Below are positions 9,902-17,443 of a DNA stretch of 29,457 nucleotides, in pieces. The notes beneath the pieces were generated by a model. That model saw only the letters and a list, made by a program, of their open reading frames with translations, was not told the origin of the DNA and did not search any database. Within the stretch, counting starts at the first letter, position 1. Each line of letters opens with the position of its first letter. This DNA is from an uncultured Brevundimonas sp. (GTDB lineage: Bacteria; Pseudomonadota; Alphaproteobacteria; Caulobacterales; Caulobacteraceae). The stretch lies in assembly GCA_946481425.1 (NCBI GenBank), contig CAMLNT010000007.1:1-29457 (forward strand), given 5' to 3'. A program made the translations under genes and the position numbers.

Positions 9902-10996
9902 GTGTCCCTTCGCGAGTCGCCGTTTGAAAATCTGAAAGTGCCGCTGACCTGGTCCGCGGCAGCGACCCTGGTGATCGCCATGGCGGCCGCCTTCTTCCTG
10001 TTGCTCAGCGACCGGAGCGAGGCGGACACGCGCGGTCACGAGGGCCTGCGGTCGGGCTTCGAGTCGGCGGCGGCGCCGGTCGGCGGCGTGTTCGCCGCGC
10101 CCGTGCGCTGGTTCGGCCAGATCACCGACTACATCGACGACTATTTCTTCGCCGTGGGCGAGAACCGCCGCCTGCGCGAGGAGCTGGCGCAGCTGCGCGC
10201 CGAGCGCGACGCGGTGGTGGCGTTGAGGAACCTGAACACCCGATACGAGGCCTTGCTGGGCATCAGGGTCGAGCCCGAGGTGCCGTTGGTGACGGCGCGG
10301 TCGGTGTCGGAAGCGCGAGGCCCGTTCCGCCGTGCCCGTCTGATCGACGTCGGCTCGAACCGCGGCGTACGGATCGGCAATCCCGTCATCAACGAACACG
10401 GCCTCGTCGGGCGGATCAGCGGCGTCAGCGGCTCGGTCGCGCGGGTGCTTCTGGTGACCGATGTCGCCAGCCAGGTGCCGATCGTCGTCGGCCGCACGGA
10501 TGCGCGCGCGATCATGCGCGGCGACGGCTCGGGCAATCCCCGCCTGGAGTTCGTGCGCGGCGAGGACGCCATCGAGGTCGGCGACCGAATTCTGTCGTCG
10601 GGCGACGGCGGTCTCATTCCGCGCGGCCTGCCCATCGGCGTGGCCGCGCGCGGCATCGACGGGACCTGGCGGGTCAAGCTGTTCTCGGATCGGGGCGCGA
10701 TCGACTTCGTGCGGGTCATGCTGTTCCAGAGCTTCTCTCAGCTGGCCGATGGCTCGACGCTGGATGCGCCGCCTCTGGCGGGACTCGAAACCGCGCCGCC
10801 GCCGACGCCCGATGTCGTTGCACGCGTCGATGACGCCCAGGGCCGCCGCCGCGCCGAGGAAGAACGCCGCGCCGCCGACGAACGGGCGCGCCGCGAGCAG
10901 GAGGCCGCGGACGCCCGCGCCCGCCAGGCGGCCGCCGCCGCCCGCGCCGCCGCGGCCGCCCAGCCGCCGCCCGCACCGGACGGAGCACAGGAATGA
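9902..10996 (+). CDS. mreC: Rod shape-determining protein MreC
   Basis: This 364-residue bitopic inner-membrane protein joins the cytoplasmic MreB/MreD/RodA complex to periplasmic PBP2. It has a cytoplasmic N-terminus, one membrane segment (about 17-36), a coiled coil rich in Glu/Arg/Leu (about 84-115), and the double beta-barrel periplasmic domain with VTDVASQVPIVVGRT and LSSGDGGLIPRGLPIGVA. The last 65 residues are a long Ala/Pro/Arg tail that goes beyond the core fold. The start is GTG with a GGGAG site 7 nt upstream. The 47-nt gap from mreB is the longest within the operon; mreD overlaps by ATGA. Confidence 0.95.
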   Translation: MSLRESPFENLKVPLTWSAAATLVIAMAAAFFLLLSDRSEADTRGHEGLRSGFESAAAPVGGVFAAPVRWFGQITDYIDDYFFAVGENRRLREELAQLRAERDAVVALRNLNTRYEALLGIRVEPEVPLVTARSVSEARGPFRRARLIDVGSNRGVRIGNPVINEHGLVGRISGVSGSVARVLLVTDVASQVPIVVGRTDARAIMRGDGSGNPRLEFVRGEDAIEVGDRILSSGDGGLIPRGLPIGVAARGIDGTWRVKLFSDRGAIDFVRVMLFQSFSQLADGSTLDAPPLAGLETAPPPTPDVVARVDDAQGRRRAEEERRAADERARREQEAADARARQAAAAARAAAAAQPPPAPDGAQE

Positions 10997-11529
10997 GGCG
11001 GATCGCGCCGGCGCGTCGGGCCGCCGCGGTCAAGCTGGTCGGCCCGCTTCAGTGGATCGTCTATCCGGCGCTGATCACGCTGGGGGCCACGCTCATCCTG
11101 GCGACGCCGATCAAGGTGTTCGGCCTGACCCTGCCGGAGCCGGTCGCGCCCATGGTGCTGGCCTTCGCCTGGCCGCTGATCCGGCCGTCGGTCCTGGCGC
11201 CGCTGGTGCTGCTGATGGTCGGGCTGGTGACGGACCTGTTCTGGGGCACGCCGCTGGGTCTGTGGTCGTTCGGCCTGCTGGCCGCCTATGCGACAGTGCT
11301 GGGCGCCCGGGCCTACATCCAGGGGCAGGACACCCGGTTGCTGTTCGCCTGGTACGCGGGTGTGACCCTTCTGGCCTTCCTGATCGTCTATCTGGTGGTG
11401 ACGCTGTGGGCCGGGAATCCGCCGAGCGTGATCGCCCTTTTCTTCCAGATTCTGCCGACGGTGCTGCTGTTCCCGGCGGCCAACTGGCTGATCGAGCGCT
11501 TCGACGACGGGGACCTCAGGTTCCGATGA
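10993..11529 (+). CDS. mreD: Rod shape-determining membrane protein MreD
   Basis: The 178-residue protein is almost entirely hydrophobic, with about five or six membrane segments after a basic N-terminus. It has the expected length and position for MreD, the integral membrane partner of MreC and MreB. Sequence conservation in this family is low. Recognisable parts are LTDLFWGTPLGLWSFGLL in the middle and the hydrophobic final helix (LPTVLLFPAANWLIERF). Both ends overlap neighbours by ATGA (mreC upstream, mrdA downstream), which implies translational coupling. Confidence 0.92.
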   Translation: MRRIAPARRAAAVKLVGPLQWIVYPALITLGATLILATPIKVFGLTLPEPVAPMVLAFAWPLIRPSVLAPLVLLMVGLVTDLFWGTPLGLWSFGLLAAYATVLGARAYIQGQDTRLLFAWYAGVTLLAFLIVYLVVTLWAGNPPSVIALFFQILPTVLLFPAANWLIERFDDGDLRFR

Positions 11530-13508
11530 GCGAAGGGCCCAAGATCTATTTCAGCGAGGTCAATGAGCGGCAGGGCTCGTTCCTGCGCCGGACCTTCCTT
11601 CTGGGCGCCGGCAGTCTGCTGGGGCTGGGGGTGCTGGGCGCGCGCCTGGCGCATCTGCAGCTGATCGACCAGCGTCGCTACGCATCGGCGGCCTCGGCCA
11701 ACCGGTTCAACGATCGCCTGCGCGTCGCGCCGCGGGGCCGGATCACGGACCGCAACGGGGTAATGGTCGCGGGGAACCGGCCGAGCTTCACCGTCTCGAT
11801 CGTGCGGGATGCCACCCAGGACCTGGACGCGACGCTGGATCTGGTGACGCGTCTCCTGCCCGAGACGGCCGAGCGCCGCCGCCGAATCATTCGCGAGGTG
11901 AACGCGGCGCCGCGTTTCGCACCCGTGCCGGTGAAGACGGACCTGACCTGGGAGGAGTTCGCCCGCGTCAGCCTGTTCGTCAACGACCTGCCGGGCGTCC
12001 TCGCGACCATGGACGACGTGCGGTTCTATCCGTTTGGCGGCAGCTTCGCCCATGCGGTCGGCTATGTCGCCAAGGTCTCGGACCGCGACGTCGAGGCGCT
12101 GCGCGAGGAGGGCGAGGAGCCGCCCGCGATCTTCTATCACCCGGGCTTCCGTATCGGCCGGCAGGGCATCGAGCGGTCGCTCGACGAGGAGCTGCGCGGC
12201 CAGCCGGGCTATGAGCGGGTCGAGGTCGACGCCGAGGGTCGCGTACGCGGCGCCGACGACGAGGGCTCGCAGGCGGCGACGCCGGGCGCTGAAGTGGTCC
12301 TGACCCTCGACGCCGACGCCCAGAACCGCGCCATCGAGGTGTTCGAGCAGGAATCCGGCGCGGCCGTCGCCATCGACTGCCGCACGGGCGACATCCTCTG
12401 CATGGCGTCGGCGCCGTCGTTCGACCCGAACCTGTTCGTTTCCGGCGTGCCCAGCGCCATCTATCGGGCCTGGGCGGATTATGAGCGCAACCCGCTACTC
12501 GACAAGGCGGTGACCGGTACCTATGCGCCCGGGTCAACCTTCAAGCCGGTGGTCGGCATGGCGGCCATGCTGCGCGGAGCCGACCCCAACCGGCTGATCA
12601 CTTGCAACGGCGGCTATTACCTCGGACGCCGCTTCGCCTGCACCGGACGCCACGGTCCGCAGGACATGAAGAACGCCATCAAGAACTCCTGCAACGTCTA
12701 CTTCATGACGCTGGCGGTCGAGATCGGGCCGGACGCCATCGCCGAGGTGGCGCGCCACATGGGCTTCGGCCGCGAATACGAGATCGGCGTGGGCAGCCAG
12801 AACGAAGGCATCGTTCCCGACCGCGCCTGGAAGCGGGCCAATCCCTACAACGGCGACGGCACCTGGTATCCCGGCGAGTCACCCAGCTACGGCATCGGGC
12901 AGGGCGCTGTGGCGGTGAACGCCCTGCAGCTTGCGGTCTATACGGCGCGGCTGGCGAATGCCCGCAAGATGATCATGCCGCGGCTGATCAAGTCGGTCGG
13001 CGGCGTCGAGCGTCCGCAGGCCGAGTTCGAGGACATCGGCTACGACTTCGACAAGATGCGCGTGCTGCAGGAAGGCATGGAGCTGGTCACCGACGCCGGC
13101 GGCACGGGTTTCCGCAACAGCCAGCTGGGTCTGGGCACGATGCGCATGGCCGGCAAGACAGGCACAGCCCAGGTCCGCAACTATACGACTGCAGCGCGAG
13201 GCCGGGGTGGGGACTGGTCGAGCCGAGACCACAACCTGTTCATCGCCTATGGGCCGATCGACGACCCTCGCTATGCGATCTCGATCATTGTCCAACACGG
13301 CGGCCGTTCGGGCGGCGCGATCGCCGCGCCCAAGGCCCGTGAGATCATGCGCACCCTGATCCTCAAGGATCCGGAGCTGCTGGCCCGCTTCGACGCGACC
13401 CCGACGCCGATCGGGCCGGATACGGCCGTGACGGGAGACGCGCCGGTCGAAGCCGCCGCGCCGCCTGCCGCCGCGACGCCACCACCCGCGCCGGAGGCGC
13501 CGCAATGA
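11526..13508 (+). CDS. mrdA: Penicillin-binding protein 2, elongation-specific transpeptidase
   Basis: This 660-residue class B PBP cross-links peptidoglycan during cell elongation, working with RodA. A short cytoplasmic tail and one membrane anchor (about 21-40) precede the pedestal domain, with RGRITDRNG near residue 73. The transpeptidase domain carries all three active-site motifs: STFK with nucleophile Ser337 (337-340), SCN (388-390) and KTGT (544-547). The C-terminus ends in an Ala/Pro-rich tail. The frame is open for over 1 kb upstream through mreD, but the ATG at 11526 overlaps the mreD stop as ATGA and begins a normal PBP2 N-terminus. It also overlaps rodA by ATGA. Confidence 0.96.
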   Translation: MSEGPKIYFSEVNERQGSFLRRTFLLGAGSLLGLGVLGARLAHLQLIDQRRYASAASANRFNDRLRVAPRGRITDRNGVMVAGNRPSFTVSIVRDATQDLDATLDLVTRLLPETAERRRRIIREVNAAPRFAPVPVKTDLTWEEFARVSLFVNDLPGVLATMDDVRFYPFGGSFAHAVGYVAKVSDRDVEALREEGEEPPAIFYHPGFRIGRQGIERSLDEELRGQPGYERVEVDAEGRVRGADDEGSQAATPGAEVVLTLDADAQNRAIEVFEQESGAAVAIDCRTGDILCMASAPSFDPNLFVSGVPSAIYRAWADYERNPLLDKAVTGTYAPGSTFKPVVGMAAMLRGADPNRLITCNGGYYLGRRFACTGRHGPQDMKNAIKNSCNVYFMTLAVEIGPDAIAEVARHMGFGREYEIGVGSQNEGIVPDRAWKRANPYNGDGTWYPGESPSYGIGQGAVAVNALQLAVYTARLANARKMIMPRLIKSVGGVERPQAEFEDIGYDFDKMRVLQEGMELVTDAGGTGFRNSQLGLGTMRMAGKTGTAQVRNYTTAARGRGGDWSSRDHNLFIAYGPIDDPRYAISIIVQHGGRSGGAIAAPKAREIMRTLILKDPELLARFDATPTPIGPDTAVTGDAPVEAAAPPAAATPPPAPEAPQ

Positions 13509-14662
13509 CCGCATCCGCCATCAGCCGTCCCGGCGAGCGCGACCGGCTTCCGGTCAAGCTGACCCAGATCGACTGGCGTCTGGCGGGTCTGCTGGCCGTC
13601 GTGGCCGGGACCGGCGCGATGATGCTCTATTCCATCGGCGGCCAGGCCTGGCAGCCGTGGGCCTTCGACCATTCGATTCGTTTCGCGGCTCTGTTCTGCA
13701 TGATGCTGTTCCTGGCTCTGGTGGAGCCGCGCTGGTGGTACGCGGCGGCCTATCCGACCTACTTCTTCCTGGTGCTGCTTCTCCTGCTCGTGGAGTTCAC
13801 GCCGCTGGGCTACATGGCCGGTGGGGCCAAGAACTGGCTGAACCTGGGCTTCACGCGCATTCAGCCGGCTGAGTTCATGAAGCTCGGCGTCGTGCTGGCG
13901 CTGGCGCGTTGGTACCACGGGGCGACGGCGCAGGAGGCGCGCTTCCACTGGAAGCTGATCGTCCCGGCAGGGATCGTCGGCGTGCCGTTCCTGCTGGTCG
14001 CCAACCAGCCTGACCTGGGCTCGGCCATGCTGATTGGCCTTACCGGGGCGGCGGTCATCTTCGCCGCTGGCCTGAGCTGGAAGATCGTGGTCGCCGGCGC
14101 CGCAGCGGCCGTGGCCTTTATCCCGCCGTTCGTGATGTTCGGCATGCACGACTATCAGCGAAACCGGGTGCTGACTTTCCTCAACCCGGAGGCCGATCCG
14201 GCGGGCTCGGGCTACCAGATCGTGCAATCCAAGATCGCCATGGGAGCCGGCGGCGCCCTCGGGCGGGGCTATGGTCTGGGGAGCCAGAGCCAGCTGAACT
14301 TCCTGCCGGAGAAGCACACCGACTTCATCTTCGCCACGCTGGGCGAGGAGTTCGGCTTCGTGGGCTGCTTCGGCCTCCTGATGGTGTTCGCGGCCATCAT
14401 CGTCATCTCGCTCAGGATCGCGTCCCTGTCGCACAACCACTTCGGGCGGATGGCGACGTGCGGGGTCGTGGCGACGTTCGCGGCCTATGTGCTGATCAAC
14501 GGCGCGATGGTGATGGGTCTGGCGCCGGTGGTGGGCGTGCCCATGCCGCTGCTGTCCTGGGGCGGCTCGATGATGCTGACGGTGATGATCGGTTTCGGTC
14601 TGGTCCAGAGCGTTCGCGTGCACCGGTATCTTGAACTGCCCAAGGGCCGTGGTGTTTTCTAG
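13505..14662 (+). CDS. rodA: SEDS-family peptidoglycan glycosyltransferase RodA
   Basis: RodA polymerises lipid II into glycan strands and forms the elongation synthase with PBP2. The 385-residue polytopic protein has about ten membrane segments. SEDS hallmarks are GGAKNWLNLG, RIQPAEFMKLGVV, NQPDLGSAMLIG, the large periplasmic loop with FLPEKHTDFIFATLGEEFGF (which holds the catalytic aspartate in this family) and the last block PVVGVPMPLLSWGGS. The ATG overlaps the mrdA stop. DUF6173 follows after 3 nt. The name RodA and not FtsW rests on the operon. Confidence 0.96.
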   Translation: MTASAISRPGERDRLPVKLTQIDWRLAGLLAVVAGTGAMMLYSIGGQAWQPWAFDHSIRFAALFCMMLFLALVEPRWWYAAAYPTYFFLVLLLLLVEFTPLGYMAGGAKNWLNLGFTRIQPAEFMKLGVVLALARWYHGATAQEARFHWKLIVPAGIVGVPFLLVANQPDLGSAMLIGLTGAAVIFAAGLSWKIVVAGAAAAVAFIPPFVMFGMHDYQRNRVLTFLNPEADPAGSGYQIVQSKIAMGAGGALGRGYGLGSQSQLNFLPEKHTDFIFATLGEEFGFVGCFGLLMVFAAIIVISLRIASLSHNHFGRMATCGVVATFAAYVLINGAMVMGLAPVVGVPMPLLSWGGSMMLTVMIGFGLVQSVRVHRYLELPKGRGVF

Positions 14663-14665
14663 GGC

Positions 14666-15205
14666 ATGAGCGACGCTTCAAAGCCCACAGCCGGACAACT
14701 CGGACTGACCACCACCGACATGATCGACGCCCCATCGGCCGCCTCGGCCGTCGGCGAGACGCCCTGTCCGCCCGGCGAGCCGGACTGCCCGCAGCCGATC
14801 ACGGCCTGGACGACGCCGGAGGAATCCTCGGCGCTCGCGGATGGTTTGCGCATGCGCGAGAACCCCGCGGAGTGGGCCTTCGTGCGGCTGTCGCGGTTGA
14901 TCCAGGACTTCGAGTCCAAGCTGGACGCCGACGACGAGGTCGGCGCGCGGATCGTGAACGGGCCGGGCGACGGCGCCTTTCACATGCGCGACGTCGGGTT
15001 CTGGGGGCCGGACTTCATCCTGTTCATGGGCGTGAACGAGGCGGGGCGGCCGATCCGGCTGATCCAGCACTACACGCAGCTGAACGTGCTGCTGAGCGCC
15101 ATGCCCAAGTCCAAACCCGAGGAGCCGGCGCGGCGCATCGGCTTCCAGCTTCAGGAGCGGGTCGAGCAGACCCAGGCGGCGCGCGAGGTGGCCGAGAAGG
15201 CCTAG
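14666..15205 (+). CDS. DUF6173 family protein in the rod-shape operon
   Basis: The 179-residue soluble protein has no signal peptide or membrane segment. A variable N-terminus with a CPPGEPDC segment (about 34-41) precedes a conserved domain (about 65-150): ENPAEWAFVRLSRLIQDFE, LDADDEVGARIV, FHMRDVGFWGPDFILFMGVNEAGRPIRLIQH and QLNVLLSAMP. I recognise this as DUF6173 from the pattern of these motifs; no function is known to me. It begins 3 nt after rodA and is probably on the same mRNA, which hints at a link to elongation, though read-through into an unrelated gene is equally possible. The start has only a poor ribosome site, consistent with translational coupling. Its stop shares CTAG with the convergent pip gene. 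Confidence 0.75.
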   Translation: MSDASKPTAGQLGLTTTDMIDAPSAASAVGETPCPPGEPDCPQPITAWTTPEESSALADGLRMRENPAEWAFVRLSRLIQDFESKLDADDEVGARIVNGPGDGAFHMRDVGFWGPDFILFMGVNEAGRPIRLIQHYTQLNVLLSAMPKSKPEEPARRIGFQLQERVEQTQAAREVAEKA

Positions 15206-16173
15206 CCTCTCGCCGCCGCGTCGGTGGCGCGCACCAGGCCGTCGATGATGCCAGGCTCGGTCGAGGCGTGGCCTGCATCCGGGATGACCTCGAAGTTGGC
15301 CTCAGGCCAGGCGCGGTGCAGCGCCCAAGCGCCCGACATCGGCGTCACCACGTCGAAGCGGCCCTGAACGATCCACGTCGGGATGTGCCGGATCGTGTCG
15401 ATCGAGTTCAGGATCCAGTTCTCTTCGGGGAAGAAGCCCTTGTTGGTGAAGTACCAGTTCTCGATCCGGGCGAAGGCCACGGCGAAATCGGGCTCGGCGA
15501 ACTTTTCGGGGCGGGCGTCGGGTCCCTGGGCCGAAACGGTGTCACCTTCCCAGCTGGACCAGGCCACGGCGCAGCGCGAGCGTTCCTCGCTGGCGGGACC
15601 CATCAGGCGCCTCTGGTAGGCGCCCATCAGATCGCTGCGCTCCGCCTCGGGGATGGGGGCCAGGAACTGTTCCCAGGCGTCCGGGAAGATCTCCGAGGCC
15701 CCGTGCTGATAGAACCAGTGCAATTCCGGCTGGGTCAGCAGGAAGATGCCCCGCAGGATCAGGTTCTCGACCCGGTTCGGGTGTTTGATGGCGTAGGCCA
15801 GGGCGAGGGTTGAACCCCAGGAGCCGCCGAAGACCGACCACTTCTCGACGCCCGCCTGCTCGCGCAGACGCTCGATGTCCTCGATCAGCTTCCAGGTATC
15901 GTTGTCCTCGAGGACGGCGTTGGGCGTCGACCGGCCGCAGCCGCGTTGATCGAACAGCCAGACGTTCCATTTCGCCGGATCGAAATAGCGGCGCATTCCG
16001 GGATTGATCGCGCCGCCGGGACCGCCGTGCAGGACCACCATGGGCTTGCCGCGTTGATTGCCGCAGGCTTCCCAGTAAATCTCATGGACGCTTTCGGTTG
16101 CCATGCGCCCCGAGGCGTAGGCTTCGATCTCGGGATACAGGGTGCGCCGGGAAGCAGGCTGAACAGAATCCAT
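15202..16173 (-). CDS. pip: Proline iminopeptidase (prolyl aminopeptidase)
   Basis: This alpha/beta-hydrolase of 323 residues removes N-terminal proline from peptides (peptidase family S33) in the cytoplasm. Visible parts are the oxyanion-hole motif HGGPGG (49-54), FDQRGCGRSTP (74-84), the nucleophile elbow GGSWGS with Ser118, the catalytic aspartate in GRFDVVTP and the catalytic histidine in AGHAS. The length and the SWEG insertion in the cap domain fit the short, monomeric Pip group. A 106-nt divergent region containing a 14-bp inverted repeat separates it from the MFS gene. Its 3' end shares CTAG with DUF6173. Confidence 0.94.
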   Translation of the reverse strand: MDSVQPASRRTLYPEIEAYASGRMATESVHEIYWEACGNQRGKPMVVLHGGPGGAINPGMRRYFDPAKWNVWLFDQRGCGRSTPNAVLEDNDTWKLIEDIERLREQAGVEKWSVFGGSWGSTLALAYAIKHPNRVENLILRGIFLLTQPELHWFYQHGASEIFPDAWEQFLAPIPEAERSDLMGAYQRRLMGPASEERSRCAVAWSSWEGDTVSAQGPDARPEKFAEPDFAVAFARIENWYFTNKGFFPEENWILNSIDTIRHIPTWIVQGRFDVVTPMSGAWALHRAWPEANFEVIPDAGHASTEPGIIDGLVRATDAAARG

Positions 16174-16192
16174 ACCCGTGTGGACCCCGACG

Positions 16193-16206
16193 TGACCGTC
16201 CGGTCA
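16193..16206. promoter_or_regulatory. Candidate operator between pip and the MFS permease
   Basis: TGACCG and CGGTCA form a perfect 6-bp inverted repeat with a 2-bp spacer, centred 27 nt upstream of the pip ATG and 80 nt upstream of the MFS start. The pattern resembles operators of some TetR-type regulators. No regulator gene is adjacent, so this is a suggestion only. Confidence 0.3.
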
Positions 16207-16279
16207 AGCTCAAATGCCAACCTTGCCGCGAGTTCAGGTAGAGAGGCCGCGGCCGGCCGCGCCATGCTATGCGCAGGCC

Positions 16280-17443
16280 ATGACCTCCTCGCGCGCCGCG
16301 GCGCTGACCTATGGGCTGATCTTCGCCGCGACCGGCGTCAGCCTGCCGTTCGCGGGCCTGTGGCTGGAGAGCCGGGGACTGACCGGAGCGGAGATCGCGG
16401 TGATTCTGGCGGCGCCGATGCTGGCGCGGATCGTCACCGGGCCGCTGATCGCCATCTGGGCGGACGGGTTCCTCCTGAGGCGGACGGCGCTGGCCTGGCT
16501 GGCGGTGATCGCGGCGGTGGCCTACGGCGCCTGCGCGCTGGTGGAGGGCTATCTGGCGTGGCTGGGGCTGTGGTTCGTGGCCTCGACGGCGGCGGCGTCG
16601 CTGATCCCGCTCACTGACGCCCTGACCCTGCGGATGGCGCGGCGGGACGGCTTCACCTTTTCGCTGCCGCGAGGCGTGGGGTCTCTGACCTTCATTGCCG
16701 CCAATGTCGCCATGGGGATGATCCTTCGTACGGCGGGCGAGGACGCGATTCTGCTCTGGGTGGTGGTGGCGACGGGACTCGTGGCCATCGCGGTCTTCGC
16801 CGGTCCGCGCGAACCGGTCGCCGAGCCCGATGCTGCGCCCCAGGCGTCGCGGTTCGAGGGGCTGGGACGGCTGGTCTCGGACCGGACCTTCATGATCGCC
16901 ATCGTGGCGGTCAGCCTGCTGCAGGCGGCGCACGCCTTCTACTACGGCTTCTCGGCCATCGCCTGGCAGGCGCAGGGGATTTCTACGCGCGACACCGGCC
17001 TGCTCTGGGGTTTCAGTGTGGTGGTCGAGCTGGTGCTGATGTGGGCGATCGAGCCGTGGCGGCGTCGGGTCGGCGTCGGGCCGATGACCATGCTGGCCCT
17101 TGGCGGCGCGGCGTCGGTGGTGCGGTGGACGGCCATGGCGTTCGCGCCGCCGCTCTGGCTGCTATGGCCGCTGCAGGGGCTGCACGCTCTCAGCTTCGCC
17201 GCAGTGTTCCTCGCGGCGCTGCAAGTGATCGAGAAGCTTGCGCCGCCGTCCCAGACGACGGCCGCCCAGATGCTTTATTCCAGTCTGTCAGCCGGGCTGC
17301 TGATTGGTCTGGCCACGGTGGTCTCGGGCCCGCTGTATGATGCGCATCGCGTGAAGGGCTATCTCGCCATGACCGTTCTGGCGCTGGCGGGCACGGCCCT
17401 GGCGTTCGTCATCCGGCGCGAGATCGCTGAACCGAAGGCCTAG
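16280..17443 (+). CDS. MFS transporter, phenylpropionate-permease-like
   Basis: The 387-residue integral membrane protein has twelve predicted membrane helices in two halves joined by a cytoplasmic loop near residue 195. The N-terminus TYGLIFAATGVSLPFAGLWLESRGLTGAEIAVILA, and SLPRGVGSLTFIAANV in helix 4, are typical of the MFS_1_like / HcaT group. E. coli HcaT is a putative 3-phenylpropionate carrier, but substrates of most members are unknown. I chose the ATG at 16280, which starts directly before the first helix, over one at 16214 that adds 22 polar residues. The ribosome site is weak in either case. Its stop shares CTAG with tipN. Confidence 0.82.
   Translation: MTSSRAAALTYGLIFAATGVSLPFAGLWLESRGLTGAEIAVILAAPMLARIVTGPLIAIWADGFLLRRTALAWLAVIAAVAYGACALVEGYLAWLGLWFVASTAAASLIPLTDALTLRMARRDGFTFSLPRGVGSLTFIAANVAMGMILRTAGEDAILLWVVVATGLVAIAVFAGPREPVAEPDAAPQASRFEGLGRLVSDRTFMIAIVAVSLLQAAHAFYYGFSAIAWQAQGISTRDTGLLWGFSVVVELVLMWAIEPWRRRVGVGPMTMLALGGAASVVRWTAMAFAPPLWLLWPLQGLHALSFAAVFLAALQVIEKLAPPSQTTAAQMLYSSLSAGLLIGLATVVSGPLYDAHRVKGYLAMTVLALAGTALAFVIRREIAEPKA

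Noticed and set aside
10461..11525. The mrdA frame stays open for more than 1 kb upstream, suggesting a 1015-residue fusion.
   Set aside because: The upstream part is Arg/Pro/Ser low-complexity sequence in a shifted frame of mreC and mreD, a common effect of high GC. The ATG at 11526 overlaps the mreD stop and begins a normal PBP2.
13271..14623. A 450-codon His/Gln/Arg-rich frame antisense to rodA and the mrdA end.
   Set aside because: The composition is that of an antisense shadow (many HH and RR pairs), and it covers two certain genes.
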